Origin: Verrucomicrobium sp. GAS474 | GTDB lineage: Bacteria; Verrucomicrobiota; Verrucomicrobiia; Methylacidiphilales; GAS474 | NCBI RefSeq assembly: GCF_900105685.1 | Contig: NZ_LT629781.1 | Span: 3,038,001-3,102,000, forward strand | DNA: 64,000 bases | Reading direction: 5' to 3' | In this document: positions 9,701 to 16,525 of the stretch, one piece after another | How positions within the stretch are numbered: the stretch's first letter is position 1 | Layout: each line of letters opens with the position of its first letter | Program-made: the position numbers and the translations under genes | The notes under the pieces: model-generated | The model's database searches: none | What the model was told of the DNA's origin: nothing | Seen by the model: the letters and a program-made list of their open reading frames with translations, nothing else

Positions 9701-9817
9701 GTCATCCCCTGCGCCTACATCCTCTTCGCCCGGTGGGAGAGGCACGTCCCCGGCGCGCCCTCGGACGAAGTCCGGCCTCCCCAGCCCGCTACGATTCCTT
9801 CCGGACCTGCGCGATAA
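6710..9817 (+). CDS. RND-family efflux permease (AcrB/MdtC-like), copy 2
   Basis: This 1035-residue paralogue of the preceding gene has nearly the same N-terminus (MTLSDLSIRRPVFAWM). The proton-relay Asp pair is at residues 402-403 (VVDDAIMVLEN) and the TM10 Lys pair at 916-917 (GIAKKNSILLVEF). Local sequence differs widely from copy 1 in the periplasmic loops, which suggests an old duplication with different substrate surfaces. It is probably co-transcribed with copy 1. The last 29 bases overlap the convergent receiver-HPt gene. Confidence 0.95.
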   Translation: MTLSDLSIRRPVFAWMIFAACVVFGSIGFSRLGVSLLPDITAPIVTVSVSWAGASPQVIETGAIDPLEQAIMEVQGVKSLESTCYQGSGRIKIEFNLDRNIDAALQEVNAKIRSVTLPTDVDPPTIYKMNQDANPIIWLGLTSNGTFHDLIEYADLHLTDKFSVVPGVGNIILGGWSSRTMRVWIDNEKLRKYELTVVDVRNALQNDYQETAAGYLEDPKKESNLRMMGEADSAKEIGDLLLGNRAGAQITDSQIHLRDVAYIEDGLADLRNFSRSNGKISLGLGVQKLRGYNEVEVADQVKALVDKINPTLPPGMSIVVNFDTTKFTRDSIHETEMTLVLSAIVTGLVCWAFLGSWTSTLNVLISIPTSIIGTFLCLYAFHFTLNFFTLLGLSLAVGIVVDDAIMVLENISRHYDMGKTRRQASLDGAREITFAAVAASLSVVAIFLPALFVSGPIGTFFFQLGITISCAVLLSLLESITLTPMRCSRFMRKKEAENAFTRRVDALFSRLAGHYRKTLEWCLRHPWKVVLISLGLFALSLFIFPQLKKEMSPPQDSGTVLMRVRGRPDASLEYTARSVAQLEDFLNAQPEVLHTSSNIGGANDVSTTQIFITLVDRKKRDKQQAIVERWRDKFKTMKGMRIQIIDVAQGAFSSRRGTNIEISIQGPEYTVMRDKSEEIIKRMEATKEFSDMDTDYIEGAREYRIYPDREAAARRGVSVQAISQTVNAAAASIRQGYFTNGDRRYDIRLKFLPEQLKAPSDLKNLQIRTDNGELIPLSEVTTAKEEKTSLTITRNNRQRAITLYANNTPSTAQDKAINDALKICREILPDGYSAYPTGASQTQKESLGALPGMLCLGLLVAYMILAVQFNSFVHPITVFLALPFTFTGAFLSLYLSHNSFNIYSGIGILLLMGIAKKNSILLVEFFNKQRQEYGLALHEAVLTGAPIRLRPILMTSAATIAAAFPAALGLGPGAEVRIPLAIVVIGGVAVSTAFSLLVIPCAYILFARWERHVPGAPSDEVRPPQPATIPSGPAR

Positions 9818-11123
9818 AGGCCTCGACGGCGACGCGGAAGTCCTCGAAATGGACGGGGATCGCGGCGATCAGCTCCTTCGCCTCGTCGTGCTGCCCGGCC
9901 TTGGTGCAATCGCCGATCGCCCGGCAGAGGAGGGCGAGGAGGCGGGCGCCCATGACGTCGAAGTTCCCCGTCAGCTGATGGATCTCGTGCCGGAGGGTCA
10001 TCTCGTTCGCCGTCCGGGAGGCCTCGCGGACCTTGTCGAGGGAATCGGACATCTCCCGCTGCAGCGCCTCGAAGAGATCCTCCAGCAGCGTCGAGAGGCG
10101 GCCGCCCGGCATCTCCCAGAGGGTCCGCAACGTCGTCTCGTCGGCCACCGGGGCTTCCCGCCACGGCGTCATCGGCTTCTGCGCCGCCCCCGGCACCGCC
10201 CGGAGCGGGCGCTGCGAGAGGGTGCGGATCGACTGGGCCAGCTCGACGGGGCGGCACGGCTTCGTGAGGAAATCGGACATCCCCGCGTCGATGCAATGGT
10301 TCCGCTCCACATCGGAAATCTCGGCCGTGAGCGCGACGACGGCGGGGCGGGTGTCTTTCGGCCGCGTGGCGAAGATCTCCCGCATCGTCTCGACGCCGTC
10401 CATGTCGGGCATCCGGAGGTCCATGAAGATCACGGAGAACTTCCGCTCCCGCGCCTGCCGGAGGGCGTCCTTGCCGTTGTGGGCCTGGGCCGGGTCGTAG
10501 CCGAGGTTCTTCAGGATCTGCACGGTCAGGCGGCGGCCTACTGCGCTGTCGTCGACGACGAGGACGTCGTGGGGGTATTCCTTCGCGAACTCCTCGTCGC
10601 CCGTGCCATGATAGGGCTCGGCGGGCAACGACTCGGTCGGCAGGGAGGAGGGGAACGAAATCCGCCAGCCGCACATCCCCTCCTCGCGGAGAAACTCGAG
10701 CGTCTGATTTCCGTTCGGGTTGCCCTGCCCCTTTTTCCCCCGGAAGCGGGAGGCCAGCACCCCCTCGATCTCCGAGCGCCGCGCGGCGTCGCCGAACAGG
10801 CAGAGGGAAAGCTCGAAGGTATCGCCGTCGCCCGGGAAGGCCTTCTGGGCGTCGAGGCCGATCTCCAGCCCGCACCCCTCCCCGTGCTCCAGCACCTCCT
10901 CCAGCACAGCCCGCATGATCGAGCGGCCCCAGGCGAAATCGACCGGCATCGCCATCGGCAGCCCGGCCGACACCCGGCTGCTTAACCCGATAACCCGGGT
11001 GCGGAACGATTCCCGGACCCGGCTGATTTCCTCACGGATTTCGATGCGGAGATGGGAAAACCCTTCCAATGCCTTTTCCGGCAGCAGCGTGGTATCCGGG
11101 GAAACGGGAATCGGGCTTGCCAT
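9789..11123 (-). CDS. Receiver-HPt phosphorelay protein with a degenerate N-terminal region
   Basis: The 444-residue protein starts at ATG 11123. Residues ~187-305 form a receiver domain with acidic pair VVDDS, phospho-acceptor in FMDLRMPDMDG, and LTKP containing the conserved Lys. Residues ~330-440 form an HPt domain with the His in HEIHQLTGNFD. The first ~170 residues contain a weak VLEEVLEHG segment and a C-terminal ISFPSSLP. These are laid out like the N box and last strand of a histidine-kinase ATPase domain, but no G boxes are recognisable. It therefore looks like the tail of a hybrid kinase whose catalytic half has decayed or been replaced. Confidence 0.82.
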   Translation of the reverse strand: MASPIPVSPDTTLLPEKALEGFSHLRIEIREEISRVRESFRTRVIGLSSRVSAGLPMAMPVDFAWGRSIMRAVLEEVLEHGEGCGLEIGLDAQKAFPGDGDTFELSLCLFGDAARRSEIEGVLASRFRGKKGQGNPNGNQTLEFLREEGMCGWRISFPSSLPTESLPAEPYHGTGDEEFAKEYPHDVLVVDDSAVGRRLTVQILKNLGYDPAQAHNGKDALRQARERKFSVIFMDLRMPDMDGVETMREIFATRPKDTRPAVVALTAEISDVERNHCIDAGMSDFLTKPCRPVELAQSIRTLSQRPLRAVPGAAQKPMTPWREAPVADETTLRTLWEMPGGRLSTLLEDLFEALQREMSDSLDKVREASRTANEMTLRHEIHQLTGNFDVMGARLLALLCRAIGDCTKAGQHDEAKELIAAIPVHFEDFRVAVEAFIAQVRKES

Positions 11124-11338
11124 GGTTACATTAAAACAGGAAAAAAGGAAAAGAGCCGGAGAAGGAGGAAATCGGATCTTTTTCTTTTCTTAGACTCAGT
11201 GAAACGTCATTGCATTTTAACTCATTCACGATTAAAAACATCTATTAAATCTTCCTAGGTATCTTAGGTAGTTTCCACACGTTTTCGTAAGTTCGCGACG
11301 ACAGATCAATACAGTTCCCTAGTTCTCCCCCCTCACAC
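11124..11338. other. AT-rich divergent intergenic region
   Basis: These 215 bases between two divergent signalling genes should hold both promoters. There is an AT-rich core at ~11210-11260 and a CCTAGGTATCTTAGG near-palindrome around 11255. No clear -35/-10 pair with standard spacing could be assigned. Confidence 0.4.
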
Positions 11339-12046
11339 ATGTCCACCAAGCAAGGAAGCAGCGGCAAGGATTTAAAGGATTCCAAAGACGTTAAAGACGC
11401 GAAGGACTCAAAAAAGACGCGGGTCCTGGTCGTCGACGACCAGACCATGCTGCGCCAGCTGATCGTCGCGGTCCTCAAGCCGCTCGACCACTTCACCGTG
11501 ATCGGCGAGGCGAGCAACGGCGAGGAGGCGATCCAGAAGAGCCTCGAACTCCAGCCCGACATGCTGGTCCTCGACGTCATCCTCCCGAAGATCCCCGGCG
11601 CCGAGGTGCTCCGCCAGATCCTGCCGAAGATGCCCGCCCTCCGCGTCCTCGCCATCTCGGCCCACGACGATCCCGCCCTCCTCAAGGAAATGCTCGCCTG
11701 CGGCGCCCACGGCTTCGTCGAGAAGAGCGCCCCGCTCGACATCTTCAGCGAGGCCCTCCGCGAGGTCGCCGAGGGGAAGAGCTTCTTCGGCCCCCGGATC
11801 ACCGAGGTCCTCCGCGAGCACCTGCTGAACCCGACCCACGACCGTCCCCACCTCACGACGCGGGAACGGGAGATCATCCAGCTCGTCGCCCAGGGCCTCA
11901 GCTCGAAGGAAATCGCCTCCCAGCTCAACGTCAGCGCCCGCACGGTCGAAAACCACCGGGCGAACATCATGAACAAGCTGAACATCCGGGACGCCGTCGG
12001 CCTCACCCGGTATGCGATCAAGGCGGGCCTGGTCTCCCCGGCCTAA
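11339..12046 (+). CDS. NarL/FixJ-type response regulator (REC-HTH_LuxR)
   Basis: The 235-residue protein opens with a Lys/Asp/Ser-rich tail of ~26 residues built from KD-type repeats. A receiver domain follows (VVDDQTMLRQ, phospho-acceptor in LVLDVILPKIPG, VEKSA in place of the common KP). The C-terminal LuxR HTH (residues ~165-225) has LTTREREIIQLVAQG and SARTVENHRANIMNKL. It should act as a DNA-binding regulator phosphorylated by a histidine kinase, possibly via the divergent HPt protein. No kinase gene is adjacent. Confidence 0.93.
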   Translation: MSTKQGSSGKDLKDSKDVKDAKDSKKTRVLVVDDQTMLRQLIVAVLKPLDHFTVIGEASNGEEAIQKSLELQPDMLVLDVILPKIPGAEVLRQILPKMPALRVLAISAHDDPALLKEMLACGAHGFVEKSAPLDIFSEALREVAEGKSFFGPRITEVLREHLLNPTHDRPHLTTREREIIQLVAQGLSSKEIASQLNVSARTVENHRANIMNKLNIRDAVGLTRYAIKAGLVSPA

Positions 12047-12107
12047 GCCGGGCCCTCCCTCGCTCTTTTTCGTGACCTCGGTCGCCGTTCCCGCGTCAGG
12101 CTGGAAC

Positions 12108-13064
12108 GTGCGACGTTTTCCTCCCCTCTCCCGCCCGCTCTGGATCCTCGCCTTTTTCCTCCTCGGCATCTGGGCCATCGCCTCGGTCTTCGCCGAGTCC
12201 CCCGCCTCCGGCATCGCCCCGGTCACCGACCTGACCTGGCACGACGACGCCCGGAACCGCGACGTCCCTGTCCGCATCTACTCTCCCGCCTCGGGGACGC
12301 CCCCCTTCCCCGTGATCGTCTTCTCCCACGGCCTCGGCGGCTCGCGGGAGGGTTATTCCTACCTCGGCAAGTATTGGGCCGCCCACGGGTACGTCTCGGT
12401 CCACGTCCAGCACCTCGGCTCCGATAGCGCCGTCATCCACTCGGCCGCCGCGCTCCAGGAATCGATCTCGAACGTCGACAACTTCGTCAACCGCCCCAAG
12501 GACATTTCCTTCGCCCTCGACCGGCTCACCGCCCTGAACCAGACCGACGGCCCGTGGCGAAACCGCCTCGACCTCGCCCGCATCGGCGTCGCCGGTCACT
12601 CCTTCGGGGCCTACACCACGATGGCCATCGCCGGGGCGACCTTCGCCGTCCCCCGCCTCTCCGGACTCTCCGATCCCCGCGTGAAGGCCGTCGTCGCCAT
12701 GAGCGTCCCGAACGTCCCCGGAACCCGGTTCGATTCGATCACCCTCCCCGCCCTCCACTTCACCGGCACCTTCGACGAGATCGCCATCCAGCATTCGCCC
12801 GTGAAGGACCGGCGGATTCCCTACGACCAATCCCGGGGGCCCGGCACCTACCTCGTCATCTTCCAGGGAGGGGACCATATGGTCTTCTCCGGCCGCCTCG
12901 CGAATCCGCGCGAGCACGACGTCCTCTTCCAGGACCTCGTCTGCCAGGGAAGCACCGCCTTCTGGGACGCCTACCTGAAGGACGACGCCGCGGCCAAAGG
13001 CTGGCTCAACAGGGGCGGTTTCGAGACGGCCCTCGGTTCCTCGGCCACGCTCGAGAAAAAGTAG
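12108..13064 (+). CDS. Exported alpha/beta hydrolase (dienelactone hydrolase / PAF-acetylhydrolase-like)
   Basis: GTG 12108 is preferred because it gives a clean signal peptide (RRFPPLSRP, then a hydrophobic core ending ASVFAES). An ATG at 12012 is in frame but overlaps the upstream gene. The mature protein has oxyanion-loop segment VFSHGLGGSREG, nucleophile Ser in GVAGHSFGAY, and a C-terminal His in GGDHMVFSG. It is therefore a serine hydrolase of the periplasm or cell surface, probably an esterase. The substrate cannot be told. Confidence 0.83.
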   Translation: MRRFPPLSRPLWILAFFLLGIWAIASVFAESPASGIAPVTDLTWHDDARNRDVPVRIYSPASGTPPFPVIVFSHGLGGSREGYSYLGKYWAAHGYVSVHVQHLGSDSAVIHSAAALQESISNVDNFVNRPKDISFALDRLTALNQTDGPWRNRLDLARIGVAGHSFGAYTTMAIAGATFAVPRLSGLSDPRVKAVVAMSVPNVPGTRFDSITLPALHFTGTFDEIAIQHSPVKDRRIPYDQSRGPGTYLVIFQGGDHMVFSGRLANPREHDVLFQDLVCQGSTAFWDAYLKDDAAAKGWLNRGGFETALGSSATLEKK

Positions 13065-13151
13065 GGGCAAGGAGGCAAAAAGCCCTCCCCCGGCGGGACT
13101 CGACAGCGGGGCGGAACCTGCTTGAATGAGGGTTCCCCATTTCCAATTCAT

Positions 13152-14597
13152 ATGCCCATCGACCTGAAGGAAATCGTCGCGGCCCGCCTCGGCGAAAATT
13201 ACGATCTCCACGACAAATACCTCAACAAGACGCTGGTGAAGGTCCAGCGCATGATCGGGTACGACAAAGTCTACACCCGCGCCTCGGGGGCCTACCTCTA
13301 TGACAAGGAGGGGAACGACTACCTCGACTTCCTTTCCGGCTTCGGCACCTTCAACGTCGGCCGGAATCATCCCGTGGTGAACAAGGCGATCCGGGACATC
13401 CTCGACCTCGACCTCCCGAACATGGTCCAGATGGACTCGGCCCTCCTGAGCGGCCTCCTCGCCGAGGCCCTCGTGAAGCGGCTCGCCAAGCAGGGGGCGC
13501 CCCACCTCGACTCGGTCTTCCTCTGCAACAGCGGCACCGAGGCCGTCGAGGGAGCGATGAAGTTCGCCAAGGCCGGGACCGGCCGCCCCCGCATCCTCTC
13601 GCTGAAGAACTCCTTCCACGGCCTGACGCACGGCTCCCTCTCCGCCACCGGGAACCCCTACTTCCACGAAGGCTTCGGCCCGCTCGTCGGCGGCGTCTCC
13701 TCGATCACCCTCGACGACCTCGGCGTCCTCGAATACGAGCTGAAGAAGGGCGACGTCGCCGCCCTCATGGTCGAGCTCGTCCAGGGCAAGGGCGTCTTCT
13801 ACTACAAGGACGACACCTACCGCCGCGCCCAGGAACTCTGCCGGAAGTACGGCACCCTCTTCATCTGCGACGAAGTCCAGACCGGCCTCGGCCGGACGGG
13901 CAAGTGGTTCGCCTTCGAGCATTGGGGCCTCGAGCCCGACATCGTCACCCTCGCCAAGGCGCTGAGCGGCGGCTACGTCCCCGCCGGGGCGATCATCACC
14001 CGGCGCTCGATCTACCAGAAGACCTATTCCCGCCTCGACCGCTGCATCGTCCACTCGACGACCTTCGGCCGGAACAACCTCGCCTGCGCCTGCGGCCTCG
14101 CCGCCCTCACCGTCCTCGAGGACGAGGGCCTCGTCGAGAATGCCGCCCAGCAGGGCTTCGCCCTCGAGCGCCAGCTCAATGCCCTCAAGGCGAAGCACGA
14201 GGTCATCAAGGACGTCCGCGTCAAGGGCCTCATGTGCGCCGTCGAGTTCGCCGAGCCCTCCGGCTTCTCGCCGAAGATCCTCGCCGTCCGCGCCGGATGG
14301 AAGGCGATCCACGCCCTCGACAGCAGCCTCTTCCCGCAGCTCATCGTCACCCCGCTGCTGAGCAAACACCGGATCCTCTCCCAGGTCGCCGCGAACAACA
14401 CCGACATGATCAAGATCCTCCCCGCCCTCGTCGTCGGGGAGAAGGAGATCACCCGGTTCGTCACCGCCCTCGACGACGTCCTCGACGGGATGAAGAAATT
14501 CCCCGGCCCGATCTGGGAAATGGGAGGCAACTTCGTCAAGGCGATGAAGGCCGGAGCCCCCAAGGACGCCAACGCCGAAGCCGAGGCGGTCGCCTAG
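13152..14597 (+). CDS. Class III PLP-dependent aminotransferase
   Basis: The 481-residue protein starts at ATG 13152 (an in-frame TTG at 13122 is less likely). It has the class III fold-type I landmarks FLCNSGTEAVEGAMKFA, FICDEVQTGLGRTGKWFAF and the Schiff-base Lys at ~269 in LAKALSGGYVPAG. Relatives use omega-amino groups of ornithine, putrescine, diaminobutyrate or acetylornithine. The long N-terminus and NMVQMDSALL segment do not clearly mark one of these. It is a single gene ended by a hairpin. Confidence 0.88.
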   Translation: MPIDLKEIVAARLGENYDLHDKYLNKTLVKVQRMIGYDKVYTRASGAYLYDKEGNDYLDFLSGFGTFNVGRNHPVVNKAIRDILDLDLPNMVQMDSALLSGLLAEALVKRLAKQGAPHLDSVFLCNSGTEAVEGAMKFAKAGTGRPRILSLKNSFHGLTHGSLSATGNPYFHEGFGPLVGGVSSITLDDLGVLEYELKKGDVAALMVELVQGKGVFYYKDDTYRRAQELCRKYGTLFICDEVQTGLGRTGKWFAFEHWGLEPDIVTLAKALSGGYVPAGAIITRRSIYQKTYSRLDRCIVHSTTFGRNNLACACGLAALTVLEDEGLVENAAQQGFALERQLNALKAKHEVIKDVRVKGLMCAVEFAEPSGFSPKILAVRAGWKAIHALDSSLFPQLIVTPLLSKHRILSQVAANNTDMIKILPALVVGEKEITRFVTALDDVLDGMKKFPGPIWEMGGNFVKAMKAGAPKDANAEAEAVA

Positions 14598-14625
14598 TCC
14601 TCCCCCCATCTTTCGGACCGATCCT

Positions 14626-14659
14626 GCGGCAAGGCCCCCGTCCCGGCGGGCCTTGCCGC
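14626..14659 (+). terminator. Hairpin terminator after aminotransferase gene
   Basis: A perfect 12-bp GC-rich inverted repeat (GCGGCAAGGCCC / GGGCCTTGCCGC) with a 10-nt loop is followed by ATTTCATT. The U-run is weak, but stem strength and position support termination. A TTG in-frame with the helicase gene lies inside this stem, arguing against that start. Confidence 0.65.
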
Positions 14660-14688
14660 ATTTCATTCAGGCCCCTTCCTCCCTTCCC

Positions 14689-16524
14689 GTGAAACTGAAC
14701 CCCTCCCAGCAAGCCGTCGTCGCCGCCCGCGGCGAGCGGATCCTCGTGCTGGCCGGGGCCGGGACCGGGAAGACGGCGACGAGCGTCCATTGGGTCGCCG
14801 ACCTGATCAAGGGCGGTTCCCGGCGGAGCCAGATCCTGATGATCACCTTCACCCGCAAGGCGGCCAACGAGATGGCCAAGCGGATCGAGAGCCTCATCTC
14901 CCACGTCCCGAAATTCGGCTCCGGGGACAAGATCACCGTCGGCACCTACCACGCCGTCGCCAGCATCCTGCTGCGGAGCGAGGGGGAGGCCTTCGGCCTT
15001 TCCAACAACACCTTCTCCACCCTCGACGAGTCGGAGTGCCAATCGATCTGGAAGTCGGCGCTGAAGCAGTGCGGCATCGAAGGGAAGCACGCCCTCTTCG
15101 TCCCGAACCGCCTCCAGCAGATGCTCTCCTTCTCCCGGAACACGGGACGCCCGATGTCGGAGACGCTCGACGAGAACTTCGGCAAGCACGCGAAGAAGAT
15201 GGCGAAGGTCGTCCGCACCTACGAGGAGCTGAAGCGGGCCGCGAACGTCGTCGACTACGACGATCTCCTCGTCCTCTGGCTCGAGCGGATGCGGAAGGAT
15301 CCCGCCTACGCCGCAAAGCTGCGGGAACGGTGGCACTACGTCCTCGTCGACGAGATGCAGGACAACAACCAGCTGAACCAGGCCCTCCTCGACGCGCTGA
15401 ACCCGAAGACCCTCCTCGTCGTCGGCGACGCCAACCAGTCGATCTACAGCTTCCGGGGCTCCGACGTCTCCCTCATCCGCCAGTTCGCCACGAAGCGGAG
15501 CGACACCGTCACCTACCGCCTCGAAAGCAATTACCGGAGCGGCCAGGGGATTCTCGACCTCGCCAACGCCGTCGTCGCCGGAACCCCCTCCGCCCTCGTC
15601 CTCCAGAGCGCCCGGACCCTCGAGGCCGCGATCGACTACCACTGCTACGGCGGCACCGGGGCCGAGGCCAACGGCGTCATCCAATGGATGCAGGCCCGGA
15701 TCAAGGCGGGGGCGAAGCCGTGCGAGAACGCCGTCCTGGCCCGCTCCTCGAAGGCGCTCAGCGAGCTCGAGGTCGCCCTGAACGCGAACCGGATCCGCTA
15801 CAAGAAATACGGCGGCCAGACCATCGCCGACGCCGCCGAGGTGAAGGACTTCATCTCCTTCCTCCGCGTCTCCCACAACCTCCAGGACAAGATCGCCCTC
15901 CTCCGCGCCCTGATGCAGTTCCCCGGCATCGGCGAGGGGACGGCGGCGAAGGTCATCTCGGAGCATCAGGGCAGCCTCTTCGGCGCCGACTACTGGCCCG
16001 AACCGGCGAAGGAACTCCCCCTCTGGATCGAGGAGATCCAATCGGTGAAGGAGCTCCCCTCCAAGGCCCGCATTCTCGAGGACCGGATCAAGCCCCTCAT
16101 CCTCCACAACTACCCGAAGGACGGCGAAGAGCGGCTCGGCACGCTCCACGCCCTCGTCACCTCGACCGAAGGCGAGGCGCTGGCAAACACCTCTCTCGTC
16201 GACTTCCTCGACGGCTTCGCCCTGAGCCGCTCGACGAACGATTTCCATCCCGACGACGCCGTCGTCCTCTCGACGATCCATTCCTCGAAGGGGCTGGAGT
16301 GGGACGGCGTCTGCCTCATCGGGAGCGGCTCGTGCCAGATCCCCCATCCCCGCTCCCTCGACAGTGGCGACATCGAGGAGGAACGCCGCCTCTTCTACGT
16401 CGCCGTCACCCGTGCCCGGCAGGATCTCCTCCTCACCTTCCCAAAGGCGACCGACCGGGGACAGGACCAGAAGCCCTCCCCCTTCGTCCCTCCCGAGACG
16501 AAATGGAAGTTCTTCTTTTCCTAA
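14689..16524 (+). CDS. UvrD/Rep-family superfamily 1 DNA helicase
   Basis: GTG 14689 gives VKLNPSQQAVV, the usual Q-motif start, and avoids the terminator stem. At 611 residues it is shorter than UvrD/PcrA (~720). Motif I is LAGAGTGKT, motif II is VLVDEMQD (most relatives have DEFQD), motif III GDANQSIYSFRG, motif IV ESNYRSGQGIL, motif V TIHSSKGLEWDGVCLIG and motif VI EERRLFYVAVTRARQ. It is expected to unwind DNA 3'-5' with ATP in repair or replication restart. The C-terminal region after motif VI is short. Confidence 0.93.
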   Translation: MKLNPSQQAVVAARGERILVLAGAGTGKTATSVHWVADLIKGGSRRSQILMITFTRKAANEMAKRIESLISHVPKFGSGDKITVGTYHAVASILLRSEGEAFGLSNNTFSTLDESECQSIWKSALKQCGIEGKHALFVPNRLQQMLSFSRNTGRPMSETLDENFGKHAKKMAKVVRTYEELKRAANVVDYDDLLVLWLERMRKDPAYAAKLRERWHYVLVDEMQDNNQLNQALLDALNPKTLLVVGDANQSIYSFRGSDVSLIRQFATKRSDTVTYRLESNYRSGQGILDLANAVVAGTPSALVLQSARTLEAAIDYHCYGGTGAEANGVIQWMQARIKAGAKPCENAVLARSSKALSELEVALNANRIRYKKYGGQTIADAAEVKDFISFLRVSHNLQDKIALLRALMQFPGIGEGTAAKVISEHQGSLFGADYWPEPAKELPLWIEEIQSVKELPSKARILEDRIKPLILHNYPKDGEERLGTLHALVTSTEGEALANTSLVDFLDGFALSRSTNDFHPDDAVVLSTIHSSKGLEWDGVCLIGSGSCQIPHPRSLDSGDIEEERRLFYVAVTRARQDLLLTFPKATDRGQDQKPSPFVPPETKWKFFFS

Positions 16525-16525
16525 G

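Noticed and set aside
3554-9745. A 2063-codon open frame on the minus strand opposite the RND genes
   Set aside because: It is rich in Asp/Glu/Gly/Arg with no known domain, as expected for the complement of GC-rich codons. The plus strand encodes two clear RND pumps.
12096-14666. Long minus-strand open frame opposite the hydrolase and aminotransferase genes
   Set aside because: The composition is that of a coding shadow. The plus-strand genes have full catalytic motifs.
14653-14688. TTG start for the UvrD-like helicase
   Set aside because: It lies inside the terminator stem of the upstream gene. GTG 14689 begins directly with the conserved Q motif.
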